In this document: positions 1-12,083 of the stretch, piece after piece
Numbering within the stretch: the first letter of the stretch is position 1
How the letters are laid out: each line of letters starts with the position of its first letter
Made by a program: the position numbers and the translations under genes
Assembly: GCA_004369045.1 (NCBI GenBank)
Contig: ML213519.1
Coordinates: forward strand, 580,527-644,526
Source: Heliocybe sulcata
Lineage: Eukaryota > Basidiomycota > Agaricomycetes > Gloeophyllales > Gloeophyllaceae
Length of the DNA stretch: 64,000 nucleotides
Reading direction: 5' to 3'
Notes under the pieces: model-generated
What the model was told of the DNA's origin: nothing
Seen by the model: the letters and a program-made list of their open reading frames with translations, nothing else
The model's database searches: none

Positions 1-560
1 ATGAGCTAGACTCCACCCAGTTGATAGCGTTGAAGAGCGCAGCGGTGGAACCGTAGCAGGCGTTTTTCGAGTCGATACCCTCAATATCGGAGTTGCCAGA
101 TTCGGCGAAGAGGTCCATGAGCACGGTCTTGACAGATTTAGACTTGTCAATAATGGTCTCGGTGCCGACATCGAGACGTCCAATGGACCTTGGGTCGATG
201 TTGTACTTTTCCATGAGGTTGGCCACGACTGTTCAATCAGTTAGAGGCTGGCCTGAGATTGTACGAGCAAACTACACACCGGTCAATGCGAAGGAGTTGA
301 TGTCCTCGCGGTCGTCCGTGCACGCCATGTACTGCTGGCCCAGACCGATGGTGTACTTGCCCTTCGGGACACCGTCGAACTCCTCGAGCTCCTCCTCCGA
401 GATGCACTACCGGCAATGTCGGACATACTCCAACCGATAAGAACAAGATTATGCTCACCCTGCGGGGGAAATACATCTCCATGGCGAGAATACCCACATC
501 CTTGGGACGCGGACGGGTTTGAAGCTCCTCGACGACGGTGTTGACGATGGGGATGGTCAT
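1..560 (-). CDS. ERG13: Hydroxymethylglutaryl-CoA synthase, N-terminal part (runs off left edge)
   Basis: Condenses acetyl-CoA with acetoacetyl-CoA to HMG-CoA, the step before HMG-CoA reductase in the mevalonate/ergosterol pathway. Three exons can be read: 560-459, 406-280 and 228-1, with introns of 52 and 51 bp. The joined protein begins [13 protein letters not shown] and carries family blocks [20 protein letters not shown], a [13 protein letters not shown] block and [16 protein letters not shown], which holds the catalytic cysteine of the family. The start is the ATG at 560, which gives the short N-terminus usual for fungal cytosolic enzymes. A TATA box lies about 80 bp upstream. The C-terminal two thirds of the gene lie outside the window. 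Identification is secure from the motifs; cytosolic location is known for the family. Confidence 0.96.
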
Positions 561-637
561 GGTGGTTGCGGGCGAGTACTGGAGTAAAGGCAAAGGGTCT
601 GGGGAAGCAGTGTTGGGATAAAGGAGCGAATAAGAGA

Positions 638-647
638 GTTATATAGG
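638..647 (-). promoter_or_regulatory. TATA box of HMG-CoA synthase gene
   Basis: On the minus strand the sequence reads CCTATATAAC, 78-87 bp upstream of the ATG at 560. The spacing suits a TATA-type core promoter with a 5' leader of about 50 bases. Confidence 0.6.
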
Positions 648-2680
648 GCGCGCAATTAATGGGGTGTTTCCGTTACCCGGAAAATGGTACGATGAACGGA
701 GGTGTCACGGACGGAGTGCCCCCTTAGCGGCGCACTTCCTCTGATTGGCTGATTTTCCTGCTCTGCACTCTCTGCCGCGGCCGCATCTCTTTGGCTGTTC
801 ACTGGTACTCTTTACGACCGTCGTATACGGACTCTTAGTGTGATCTATACGGCAATACGAGTGGGCTGAACGAAACATACAGCGCAGGCTGCGATTTCTA
901 TATGTCAATCAGCTTTCGGAACCGGTCTCGCTCTCGCGTTAAATATTTTTCTGCACTGAGAATGGGCATTTATATCTCTTGATTAAAATCTGTCCTATGT
1001 AACGCCGCAGCCTGGCGTTCCTATCTGACCGCTTTGTTTGCCTATCGTCTGACCTAGACTAGCACTCTATCAAATCTGTGCGACCGGCCAACACTGTGGA
1101 TCTATTTTCTCGATGCTTAGCAAGACAACTCAATAACTCTTGTGTCTCGGAGTCCCCTGTGCGTCTTATCCTCTCATCGTGTCTCACTTAAGCTTCGGTC
1201 CAGAGTCAGGCAACTTGAATATACGATAGCCATACACGTCTCCTCGTCCCACCGTTACGCTTCCATTTACGATATTCATTCGTCCCACTAATTTCGTATT
1301 TCGTAGAGATCTATCATGACAATCCGACCTCCATACGGCCGCATGTTAGCTCCTGGCTGTGACTTTACCTCATCTTATGCCGCCGAGTCGTCTATTTCCC
1401 CGGCTGTGCTACCAGCTATAGATTGAGGCGGGCGTCCGAGATACAGCTCGGAGAGCGTTGCACGGAAGCACCCGACGAATCCGGCTCCGAGCATTCTACC
1501 TAATCTCCGCTGGATCGCAGTTCGTATGGCAGCCTAATACTTCAATCGGATAAGCTGCGTCATCTCACCTATTTGACTATCGTCTCCAGAACATCTCAGA
1601 TTGTGGCGCCGACAATAACGCGGAAATGCATATAAAACTGGTAAGGGGCCACGGGGACGTTGATGTTCCTGGTACACAGTTCCACCGGCTTTTGTAGAAG
1701 CGAAACACCAGCAGCGAGGCATGAGGAATACTCATCACGAGTGGCAACCTACAACCTTGGGGGCACCATAGGCGTCATCGCATGTATGGAATGCGAACTG
1801 TTCGCTCTCAATTCACCCTTATCTAGCCTGTTATGGGCCTACCAGAGAATTATGAGTGACAGACAGGTAATGCACGTTGTAGCCGATGCCTAATAGCAAC
1901 GGATCATTACGAGCTAATCATTTACCCTTGGCGATTGACAGCAGTCTCGAATATGACGCAGGAGACTTGACGTCTACCTGCAGCTGAGAAGACTGAATCA
2001 TTAATGCAGACGACGACCAGTGAGGTATGAGCGAGTGCTGCGCACTAGCAGAGTACAAGCATCCGGAAATATGATACATATGCCATATTTGGAAAATGTA
2101 CTTCCCTTTATGGGAATGGAGATGGCCAATGCCTCTTAAGTGTCACCTCTTAACAACGCAGTACCCTTCAAAGGAGCTGTAGGTAGTACTCACGATCCGA
2201 AAGCAACGTCTGCATGAAGCTCGCGGGCACGGCAAACCAGAATAGATTCAGGCACGCCATTCAAGAAGTCAATCACGTATCTAGAGGAGACGAGTTCACA
2301 AGAGAACCAGATCCGGGCTTAAGACGCTGTGACGGTGGTGCGGTTATATACAACTGTACTGGAGCAAGCTTGAGACATCGATGATGGAATGCTGTGGCAG
2401 CCATTCAAGCTCAAGCCCAAGATCTCGGGAAGTCAGAATAGTGTATAACGGACACGGTACGTAAACAAGACATTGAGAGGAGCTCCAAGAGTAGAGAAAT
2501 GACGAACTAGCCTCGGGTACATTACTCTGATCTACTTCCTAAAGATACGCTGCTGGTACAGGCTATCGCATGGCCTTAAAGGACAAACATACGTCAAACT
2601 AGTTATGGGTGCATAGACAGCCGGACACAGACGAGTAGAACATTATCAGAAATACAGCAGAGTGTTCAAGCGATGCCGGG
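648..2680. other. Gene-free stretch of about 2 kb
   Basis: No open frame here has codon patterns, splice sites or motifs that I can support. The longest ATG frames are under 80 codons. No tandem repeat or inverted repeat stands out. The left end presumably contains upstream control of the HMG-CoA synthase gene. Confidence 0.5.
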
Positions 2681-3642
2681 TCATGTGCGTCCAGTGAAGC
2701 ACGTCTCTTGCGCAATCTGTGCCAGTTATCGTAAGTATTACTGTAGGATCATATTGACGATAGACTCACCTTCGCAGTGAGATCATCCACTACCTGAGCA
2801 TAAGCATCCACGAGTTTAGGAAGGTCCGAATAGGCTTCATCCCGACAGGAAGAGCATTTTGTGATGGATGCGAGAAGAGGGGCCACGGTCTTGCTCTCCT
2901 TTACAACGTCAACGCATGGCTTTTCTCGCAGACGTCTGATTGTCTCTGCCCGGTAGATTTGCCAGGCACTGTAACCGTCCTCGTCATAGTATATTGAATT
3001 GGGACATGAATATGGCAGGTGTTTGCAATAGGACCTGTTCGTGTTATGTGGAAACAAGCCCAGATCGTCTACCCATCCCTCACCAACATGCGTCATAGCA
3101 CCCCGGCATTCCTCCTGGTATTGGAAGAGCCTGAATACGGCACTACCTTTCACGCCATCCAGCTCTGGCGCACAAATTTTAGGTATATCCTGCCGAAGGC
3201 TGGCTCGAGCTGCCAGCTTTGCCAGGTCCTCCCAACCTTCTTGGCAGGCTAGCGCGTACGCACGCACAGGCTCCTGATGGATGAGCGGACCCAAAATTTT
3301 CAATACCCTGACCTCCACATCTCCCTCCACCATATACTTTTTCATGGCCTTTACGACAGCCCACAATCTTCCTAAATCTTTGACGACAGGGTCGGTCTCA
3401 GGGTAACAGAAGCGTAGCAGCACTTCCATCGCGTGACTGTCTTCTTCGACCTTGACGCGGTCCTGTCCCGTGTTTGCTACGACGAACATGTCTCGAAATA
3501 CCGACGAATGGACAGACAACATGAATTTGTGCGTCCATATCTCGGTACCGTCCGACGTGTCGATTGTGAGATCGTGAGGGATCGCGTCGAAGAGCGTGAT
3601 GGGGTTCCGCGGCACAATGTCAGACGCGAGATTTTTCTGCAT
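2681..3642 (-). CDS. BTB/POZ domain protein, agaricomycete expanded family (copy A)
   Basis: The BTB fold covers roughly the first 110 residues: NPITLFDAIPHDLTIDTSDG, then a THKFMLSVHSSVFRDMF block and the LLRFCYPETDP block that closes BTB domains of this family. A helical region follows, then a C-terminal part with CKHLPYSC and CSSC cysteine pairs. I chose the ATG at 3642 (MQKNLASD), because a TATA-like TTTATATAAC near 3717-3726 sits about 75 bp upstream; an in-frame ATG at 3744 would lie upstream of it. The frame reaches a splice donor after GCG AAG. Joining across a 53 bp intron (2769-2717) adds IAQETCFTGRT and a stop at 2681. Neighbour copy B ends IAEETSFT at the same place, which supports the junction. 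BTB proteins often act as dimers or CUL3 adaptors; the role of this family is unknown. Confidence 0.85.
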
Positions 3643-4168
3643 TGCGATTCCTCGAGTGCGATAACCGTGTGTGAGTGAGAGAGGATGGGATGAAGTCTCA
3701 TTTCCCTGCACAAGCTTGTTATATAAAGCCGGGACTGGGCCCATGGTCACCGGTCAGCAGCAAGACTATATAAGGCTGCGATGAACTCACGATACATCTA
3801 ATCCTTCGAGAAATAGAGTTGGCGCCTGCAATTACACGAGGAATCAACGTGCCCTCAGCCCTGCGGGCGCCTCTCTGTGATGCAGGACATGAAAGCCCAG
3901 AACCAGTGCAAGAATGGCAACCTTACCTGTATATATATACGACACCACGGAGGCCTGATAGTGAGCACTGTCCCTGAGCGAATGATCCTTTAACGTGGCG
4001 TCACGCGAGTCAAGCAGGTATGATATCGTTCGAGGTCATACAGGTATGACATGCATTCGTATATAATTGTTTCTCTGTCGTAATGGGTCCAGTACTGTTG
4101 GTAGACATACCATCATATACTCAGGCAAGTAAGCAGATGTAGAGGTCTGCGCGAGCAGTGTCCGACGT

Positions 4169-5160
4169 TCACGTGAACGAGGTCTCTTCAGCAATCTAAA
4201 GACATTCCAAACATCATCATCTATGAGGTCCCAAACGGGAGGGATGATGATACGACGTACCTTCTTGGTCGCAGCATCCACGCTCTGAGCGTAAAGATCA
4301 AGAAACTTCACAAAGTCTTGGTAGGCACGGCTTTTGCAGCCGGGAGAAGTACACGTGGCAGCAGACGAGAGCGCAGACCAGACAATGCCGCCATTTTTAA
4401 CGACATCACCACACGGTCTGTCCTGCAGCAACCTCTTCGCCTCCCTCACGTACCTCCCCCAACAAGTCTTATCGCCTTCATCACCCAACCCTGCTGGAAA
4501 CATCTGTCCGCATGCACCTGTGTGACGGTACTCGCGGAACACGAAGGCATGCTCATTCAGCCATTCGAATGACAGAGAGACGACAGCTTTGGTGCACTTT
4601 TCACGATATTGAGATAGTTGATGCATCGCGCCGCCTGTGATCTCCTCCAGCTCTGGAACATAGTCCAGCAGCGCAGGCTGGCGCAGACTGAAGCGAGCTG
4701 CTTCTCTAGCTTCAGTCTGACGTCCATCCCGGCAAGCGAGAGCGTAGACCAGCAAAGGTTCCCTCGACAGGTACTTCCTGACCTGACGGGACAGTCGAGC
4801 GTCGATGTCTCCCATCTCATACTTCGACGCTGCCTGGCGGACGGACCACAGCTTCCTCAGGTCGTCGAAAACGGGATCGTCTACCGGATAGCAGAACCGT
4901 AAGAGAGGTTCTATGACCCCCGACTCTTCTGCGAGGCTGACTGGATTTTGTGCTGAGCGTTCGGCAACAATCATGCCGCGAAGGACCGGAGATCGGATAC
5001 ACAAGAAAGACTTGTGGACCCGGAATTCGGTACCATCGGACGTGGTAATTGTCAGATCCGGGGCGATAGTGTCGAAGACCGTGATGGGGCTCTGGGAGAG
5101 AACAAGTAATGAGGCCTCGTCATCGGCTGCATCGGTTTCGACATGAGAGGACGCGGCCAT
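4169..5160 (-). CDS. BTB/POZ domain protein, expanded family (copy B)
   Basis: A tandem relative of the BTB gene just downstream, same strand. The protein starts MAASSHVETDAADDE. The BTB segment has SPITVFDTIAPDLTITTSDG, the HKSFLCIRSPVLRGM block and LLRFCYPVDDPVFDDL. The C-terminal region keeps single cysteines where relatives have CxxC (HTGACGQMF; TCTSPGCKS) and then QDFVKFLDLYAQSVDAATKK. Reading straight through the last donor would add about 30 residues with no match in the paralogs. Splicing a 65 bp intron (4260-4196) instead gives IAEETSFT and a stop at 4169, matching copy A. A CATATAG TATA-like site lies near 5230-5241. The function is unknown; protein-protein interaction through the BTB domain is the family expectation. 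Confidence 0.85.
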
Positions 5161-5241
5161 GGCGGTAGAGTGCGGATTGAGAGCGACGTGCCTTCAGAGG
5201 AACTAACGTGGAAAGACGGTGGCGTGACTGGCTATATGAGT

Positions 5242-5890
5242 ATTCGGGACGGATGTCTAGGTTGTTCTCGGACCTTACCCTGTATAATACAGATGGTCTG
5301 CGATAAGAAACTATTCATTGTACTTGCGTGGCCCCCTAGAATGTAAACTTGTTGTGCAGGCTTCTCGGAGACGGTACCGATGCACGAGGCCCAGGATAGA
5401 CCACACTTCGTTAATCCACCTTCCCAGAAAAGAGGCTTAGACTGAGAAGACCAATGGATAGACCATCAGGTTTATTTGGGATGGATCAAGGGTGGACCCT
5501 GCGCATTCAGTTAGCGGCTGTATTCGTCGAAACCCGGAGCAATGTGTTGAATGTTCTCTAGTCCGAGCAGGAGGATGGTAACAGATAGAGAAAGTCTGGA
5601 GCCGAAACTGGACACGCAAGACGCTGTAGAGAAATAGGACGCCTCGCCGAAGATCCTGGATACAGAAGCACTTCAAGCGATAAGTACAGGGATAGAGGAG
5701 GGAACGGGGATTAATGTCGGATTTGTTTCAAGTTACCTAACGAAACAGGGTAAACATGAAAATATTTATTTATCGCCTCCTCACAGCGCGCCGCGCAGTG
5801 ACTTGACTCTATCCGAAGACACCTCCATTCCAGACGATCGAACAATCATCTACATTGTGTCCTCACTGCTTTTCTTGACGCATACACGCC
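5242..5890. other. Intergenic region upstream of the VPS9 gene
   Basis: This is divergent spacing between BTB copy B (minus) and the VPS9 gene (plus). No supported gene is visible. A pyrimidine-rich leader directly precedes the ATG at 5891. Confidence 0.5.
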
Positions 5891-8683
5891 ATGACTTCCA
5901 AGTCGACTGATTCGCCACCCGAGACCGCACCATTAGACGCTTCAATGCAGGGCCTGCGCATCTCAGAACCACCCACTCGCGCACCCGATTTAGAGGAGGA
6001 TGTCGTCGTACAGTCGAATCCCTGGCAGGAACCCGAATCACTCGGTGATGAGAATGCCCCTGCATTCACGTCTGCAGCGTCGGGTATGGAGGGTGCAGTA
6101 GGGCAGATTCCGGATGAAGAGCAAACGGACAAGCCTCGTATATCCAAAGAGCTATTAAACGAATTCGATCCTCTAGCTGCAGACCACGCCGAGAAAGCCG
6201 CCCATGAGGCTTGGGCACACTCTGAATCCCACCCTCCGCCCCCAGTCCCCCCTTCCCCACTTCGTTCAGAGTCGCCAAAACCCAGCGGTTCGAGTGGCAC
6301 GCATACTCCCGATTCCCCCTCATCGCCCTTCTCGCCGTCTTTCCCATCTCTGGCCGCGTTAGCTCGCACATTCGCGCTGCCACTCCCTCGTACGCGACCG
6401 CGCTCTCTGGACACCGCCGTCTCTGTTCCTTCCCCGGCCACCCTTTCATCGTTTGCTGCTCAGCAGGAGAAGCGCCCTATCCCAGAGGTAGACGAGACTG
6501 AGAGCAGCGACACTACTGCGCCTTCAACCTCAAGACCAAGACGACAGGACGCGCGTGCGTCGAGCAATGGAAAGGAACGAGATAAAGACCCACCATTCGA
6601 CTTCCAGAAGTTCTTGGATCAGATGAAGATGAAAGGGGCTGAACCTGTTGCGAAATACCTTCGATCGTATGTTAGTGCTATGTTCAGTCACGGAAACGTT
6701 GTTGATGATCTGGTGTTCAGATTTCTGAGTAATTTTGCGAAGCGTACCTTTACGGTCAATGACCAAGTGAAGATCATCCAAGATTTCTTGAGCGTATGTA
6801 CTTCATCTTCCATATCGTAGTGATCACTTACGAGATTCTTCACCTACGCAGTTCATCTCTGGCCGCATGCACGAATGTGAAGTCTGGCGAAACGCGACGG
6901 ATGCCGAGTTCGACAACGCCATGGAGGGCATGGAGAAGCTAGTCATGAACCGCTTATACGACTTGTAAGCGCTTTTCATCACTCTCATTCTTCACCATCC
7001 GAACAGCTCTGCAGTACCTTCACGCCCGCAGTCGCACGGGTGTCTCCTCCCCGGCCCGTCACCACAGATGATCTGGAACGAGATCGCGTCCTCTCGCAAC
7101 GTATAGCCCTGTTTGGATGGATCGAAGAGAAACATCTGGATGTGCCTGAAGGAGAGGGGAGTAAAGGGTTTCTTATGTTTGCACAACAAGGTGCGCCGGT
7201 TCTGTCACCCTGCGTCTCATATGTATCCTGATTTCCGTTGCGCTATCTTATAGAACTGCTAAAGATCAACCACTACAAGGCCCCACGAGACAAGCTTATA
7301 TGCATACTGAACTGTTGCAAGGTCATCTTCGGTCTGCCCTCCCTTGTATAGCAGTTGTCGGTAACGTGAACTGACGCATGTCTGCTTGCGGACATATCGT
7401 ATAGGTCTTCTTCGCCATTTGCGCACAGAAGAGAGCGCAGATTCGTTCCTACCTATTCTAATATACATTGTCCTCAAGGCTAATCCAGAACATCTGTTAT
7501 CCAATGTCGAGTGAGTGTCGGTCCAGCGCATTCATCAGCGTAAACGATTTAATGGGTCATTTACGAGAATATAGGTTTATCAATCGCTTTAGGAACCCCA
7601 GCAGACTGCAGAGTGAAGCGGGGTACTATCTGTCTAGTCTGGTATGTTCCAATGAGACTGGTGCGTTCCGTGCTTGTCTCATTGGGCATTGCAGATGGGT
7701 GCTGTCTCCTTTATTGAGACGATGGATCACACTTCGCTGTCGAATATAACACAGGAGGAGTTTGAGCAGTGCGTACATTCAATGCTGATTAGTGATCCTA
7801 CTTATCAAGAGAACACAGGAATGTGGAAGAGGCGATACAATCGCTCCCTCCTTCAGGTTCGCAAACGCCCGAAGTATCCCAGCCGGCGACGCCGAAAGCG
7901 AACACCGAGAGAACCGGGGTATTCTCTTCGCATCTAGGGGAGGAAGCTGCGCAGCCGTTATCGCTGCCGGGTCCCGGGACAACTCTCAGCGAGGATGCGA
8001 GGAGACTCCTGCAGAAGACCGGCGATACGATATCGAAGCCTCTTAACGCCATAAGCCGGATATTTAACGAGGCGCTGGACAGCGCTGACGGGAAGCTGAG
8101 CTATCTTCCAGGACCTTTTGCGCCACTTGAGCTGGGTCGGGAGAATAGGAATGGGCAGCAGTATCAGGAGAACAAGGCGTACTGGCCGCAGGGGTACGCA
8201 GGGCAGGACTACGCACCTCAGACTCCCGCAGCCAAAGGGCCAGGCCCTTCTCTGCAGACGCCGTACCAGCCAAGAGTCCGTCGTGTCCCTTCGCCGCTAT
8301 CTTCCCAGTCCACGAGCTCGCCAAGCTTCTCCCCAGAGAACACGCCCACCCGTGGAAGGCCGTTTACGAACCAGGCTCTCGCAATGGGTCCGTCGCAGTC
8401 TCTGCCCGCTTTATATCCCCAAGCGCCGCGCCTGCAGGAGCTGGCCGAAGCGGAGTCGGAGGGGACGCACCTGTCGCGCACGCCGACGCCGAACCTCGAC
8501 TTGGCGGGTGTGCAGGCGCAGATTGAGGAGGCGCATGAGAGGGCGGCGAGTGCGGCGCGGGAGACGTTGGTGCAGATATTCCCGAGTACGGATCTGGAGG
8601 TTGTGGATTGGGTGTTGGAGGCGAATGCGGGGGATTTGGGGAAGAGTATTGAGGCGTTGCTGGAGATGAGTAGCGGGACGTGA
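5891..8683 (+). CDS. VPS9: VPS9-domain Rab5 guanine nucleotide exchange factor with C-terminal CUE domain
   Basis: Activates Rab5/Vps21-type GTPases at endosomes and the trans-Golgi; the CUE domain binds ubiquitin, linking the protein to ubiquitinated cargo. The first exon (5891 to about 6793) holds a long proline/serine-rich disordered head, then [14 protein letters not shown], the start of the helical bundle before the VPS9 core. Short exons separated by introns of about 50-60 bp follow: [14 protein letters not shown], then [38 protein letters not shown], a block with [20 protein letters not shown] (the VPS9 signature), [20 protein letters not shown] and [16 protein letters not shown]. The last exon carries another disordered tail and ends with a CUE domain ([19 protein letters not shown]), in the same order as yeast Vps9. 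Some internal exon limits are approximate. Confidence 0.93.
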
Positions 8684-9272
8684 GTGGCGAGGGGAGATCG
8701 TCTGTTTGCCTCATCTGCCTTCGCTCCGATAAGCCGGTCCGTGTACTTGATTTCATTTGCACCAGAGACGTCCGCTGAACGTGTGATAGGAAAGCTTAGG
8801 AGCCTGCGCGATTGTCAGTGCTGCCATAAGTCTTATTACTACTGTCAGAGTCGTTGCAACAATCCATCACAAGCGCCCAGGGTGCCTGTTTCATGAGGCA
8901 GTTGTTTGACAGGTGTTCTTTTGAGTTCTTTGGCTGCTGCCGTGACAGTGTATACCATCACAGCCAATGACTGACTGTGGGAACTCAGCGGCATAGGTTC
9001 AAGCGGTTCTTTGAAATGCCTGGTCTGGGGAAGCGGGGTTGATCCGAAGGTCAGCTGGACAGGTCCCTGCGATTGCGATCCGTCAAGAGCCTCACTTCGT
9101 TCGTCATCTGCCTTTTATGGCTCTGCAGAATGAACCCCATGATTCTTGGAGCAGTCTAACCATTGCAGTAATTCGTATACCCGGCCGTTGACGAGTTCGA
9201 TATGCCGGCGATAAATACGCGAGGTGGGCTGCAAGATTATGCTGTTGCGCGCCCTCGCCAACTTCCTACACC
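8684..9272. other. Intergenic region between VPS9 and the MFS gene
   Basis: No supported gene. It serves as the VPS9 3' flank and the MFS promoter; a GATAAATACGCG TATA-like stretch occurs near 9209. Confidence 0.45.
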
Positions 9273-11662
9273 ATGTCTCAACAGGTCCCCAAAGCATCGC
9301 CAGCAGGCTCCATCTCTGAAAAGGGCCGCGAGTCTATGATAGAGGACGCAAAGCCAGCTCAAACAGCCGTCTTCAACCCTCATGTCGATGTCAGCGGCGT
9401 GGACGAACGCAAGTTGTTGAGGAAACTCGACTGGGCGCTCATCCCATGGCTTTCATTCCTTTACCTCCTGAGTTTCCTGGATCGAACTAGTATTGGCAAC
9501 GCCAAGGTATGTGCTCTGACTTCTCACTGGTATCGGCAGGAATTAACGAGTGGAACAGTTATACGGTTTAGAACAGGACCTGCATATATCCGACTCGCAA
9601 TACCTGATAGCCCTCACTGTCTTCTTCTTCCCGTATGCCCTGTTCGAGGTAAGCACGAAGCCTTCATTGAAGCTTTACCCCGCACTGAGCTCGATCTACA
9701 GGTGCCATCAAATATCTTCCTGAAGCGTCTTCGTCCATCGATATGGCTCTCGGGATTGATGTTCTGCTGGGGCATAATGATGGTTAGCACTTCACGCGTC
9801 TCCGCCCTCAGCGCTGGCTGACCCGCTCTAGACGGTGCAAGGTCTCGTGCACAACTACGGCGGCCTCCTCGGTACGTCCTAGCTCCGGCTGGGCATCATG
9901 TATCAGTGGCGCTGATGTCATACTAACATGGAACGTCCAAATATACAGGCATGCGATGGATGCTGGGAATGTTCGAAGCCGGTCTGTTTCCGGGGGTTAA
10001 TTACTACCTCTCGTGGTAAGTGCGATCACGATGAGAGGAGACTAGTACTGACGTGCGCGCAGCTGGTACCGGCGGTCAGAGTTCGGGATCCGCGCCGCAA
10101 TTTTCTTCTCGGCCGCAACAGTCTCAGGAGCATTCGGTGGCCTGCTAGCCGTAAGTAGCCTCCTCCACTCCTTTTTCTCCATCTCATCATCTCCCCCAGG
10201 CCGCCATCTCCAAAATGGATGGCATCGGCGGCAAACCCGCCTGGGCCTGGATTTTCATCCTCGAAGGCCTCGCCACCGTCCTCGCCGGCGCCGTCTCCTT
10301 CTGGATCATCCAGGACTTTCCCGACACCGCCAAATTCCTCTCCGAGGCGGAGCGCACTGTCGTCGTGCGGCGCCTCCAGGGCGACAACCAGTTCAGCGCG
10401 GCCGGCGAGCGGCTGAAGTTGAAGTATATCTGGAGGAGTTTGTCGGATTGGAAGACGTGGTTGGGGATGATTGTGTATATGGGTGCGGATGGGCCGTTGT
10501 ATGCGTTTTCGTTGTTTTTGCCTAGTATTATCACCGAGGTGCGTGCTTTGAGTTTTGTGGTCCACTTAATGTAAGCTAATCTTCCGACAGCTCGGTACGC
10601 TTCTCACTCATGGATCTTTGTGGCGTGACTTATTCTAGTCCATGACCAGGCTACAGCGCCACCCCCGCCAACTTACTGAGCGTCCCTGTCTACGTCCTCG
10701 CGTGCCTCGTCACATGCGCCGTCGGATTCGTCGCGGACCGCTATGGCCGTCGAGGCTATCTGAACATGTAAGTTCCAAGCTCTGACTATCCATACCATTG
10801 TACTTATCACCAACTATGTATGAACGCCAGTGCGTGTCTGCTCCTAGGTAAGCACTCCACAAACCCATGATGCAGAGTCGTGGCTGACTCTATACACGAC
10901 CAGCTGCGGTGGGCTACATCATCCTCATCACATCTCGCAGCGCGGCGCTGTCCTACGTCGCGGTGTACATGGCAGCCTGGTGCGTTTGTCCCTCTCATTT
11001 CCGCTCTGCGCACCACCAAAACTAACCCTGCGTTATTTATAGCGGTATATACCCCGCGATCCGTAAGTCCCGTCCCATTCCATCATCTTACGACAAAAAC
11101 GACCGCTAATCCTGCCCCCGACCTGCAGCGAACTCAATGTGAGTGTCCCAGGTTCTCTATTGGGTCCGGGGCTGATGATTTAATTCTGTAGTGCGTGGGT
11201 GTCGAATAATGTGGAAGGGTCGTACAAGCGGAGCGTCACCTTGGCCATGGTCATCAGTTTGTGCGTATCACATTAGTATCTCGTATCCTAATGCTCATAC
11301 CGGATGCATACAGCGGGAACCTGAACGGAGCTGTGAGCTCAAACGTCGTGAGTACCAGTCCCGCTCTAAGGTTCAACACACGCTAATGTATTCCCTCGCA
11401 GTACCGCGCCAGAGACCGCCCATGGTACAGCCTCGGTCACGGCATCGTCCTCATGTACATCGGCCTTGGCCTCATCTCCTCCACCCTGATGGTCATTCTC
11501 CTCCGCCGCGAGAACGCGCGGCGCGACCGCGGCGACCGCGACGAGCACATCCAAGGCGTCTCTGACCAAAGCCTGGCAAAGAAGAACGGCACGTTCACCA
11601 GCGTTGACGACGCACGACGGGAGAAGGGCGACGAGTGGAGCGGTTACCGGTACACTTTGTAG
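9273..11662 (+). CDS. MFS transporter, anion:cation symporter family (allantoate/nicotinate/vitamin permease type)
   Basis: A plasma-membrane proton symporter of the Dal5/Tna1/Fen2 group, which take up allantoate, nicotinate, pantothenate or similar small acids. The gene has many small exons. The joined start gives an acidic cytosolic head, then ERKLLRKLDWALIPWLSFLY with TM1, the LYGLEQDLHISDSQYLIALT segment, FEVPSNIFLKRLRPSIWLSG, a FEAGLFPGVNYYLSCWYRRSE motif region and the WIFILEGLATVLAGAVSFW block with a conserved glutamate. The second half shows VPVYVLACLVTCAVGFVADR and the RYGRRGY signature loop. The hydrophilic tail ends EKGDEWSGYRYTL at 11662. The order and spacing fit 12 membrane segments. 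The substrate cannot be read from sequence. Splice sites in the 10.6-11.4 kb part are approximate. Confidence 0.88.
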
Positions 11663-12083
11663 TTGTGTGATTGTAGATCGTGTTCTACGATAGAGTTAGA
11701 CGATGATCGGTCGCTGTTGATGATGCCACGAAATGATAATATCTATTATATTAATCCCGTGTGCTTGTGAACATGACGGAGAAACGGAGAAGCGGACAGT
11801 GTAGTGGATCCAGTGGCGACGTGCTAGAAAACACACGTATGTAGCAATGAACACCAGCGCGATATCGAACAACAGCAACCCCTCCCAGACCGGCCTTGAT
11901 ACACGAATCATGCTAGCAGTATGTACCTAGCAAACAGCGTCGTAAAACCCTAAGATACGATAGATAAGGAAAGGACAGGACGTGCAGCAGACGGCACAGC
12001 ATTTTGAGCATTGTGGGGGTAGAATCCGGCCAATTTTGAGTGTTCTCTGTGACTGCACCTCTGTCCACCTCCTATAACGCCTT
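11663..12083. other. Convergent intergenic region
   Basis: This lies between the 3' ends of the MFS gene (plus) and the unknown gene at 12084 (minus). Nothing supported is seen beyond 3' flanks. Confidence 0.45.
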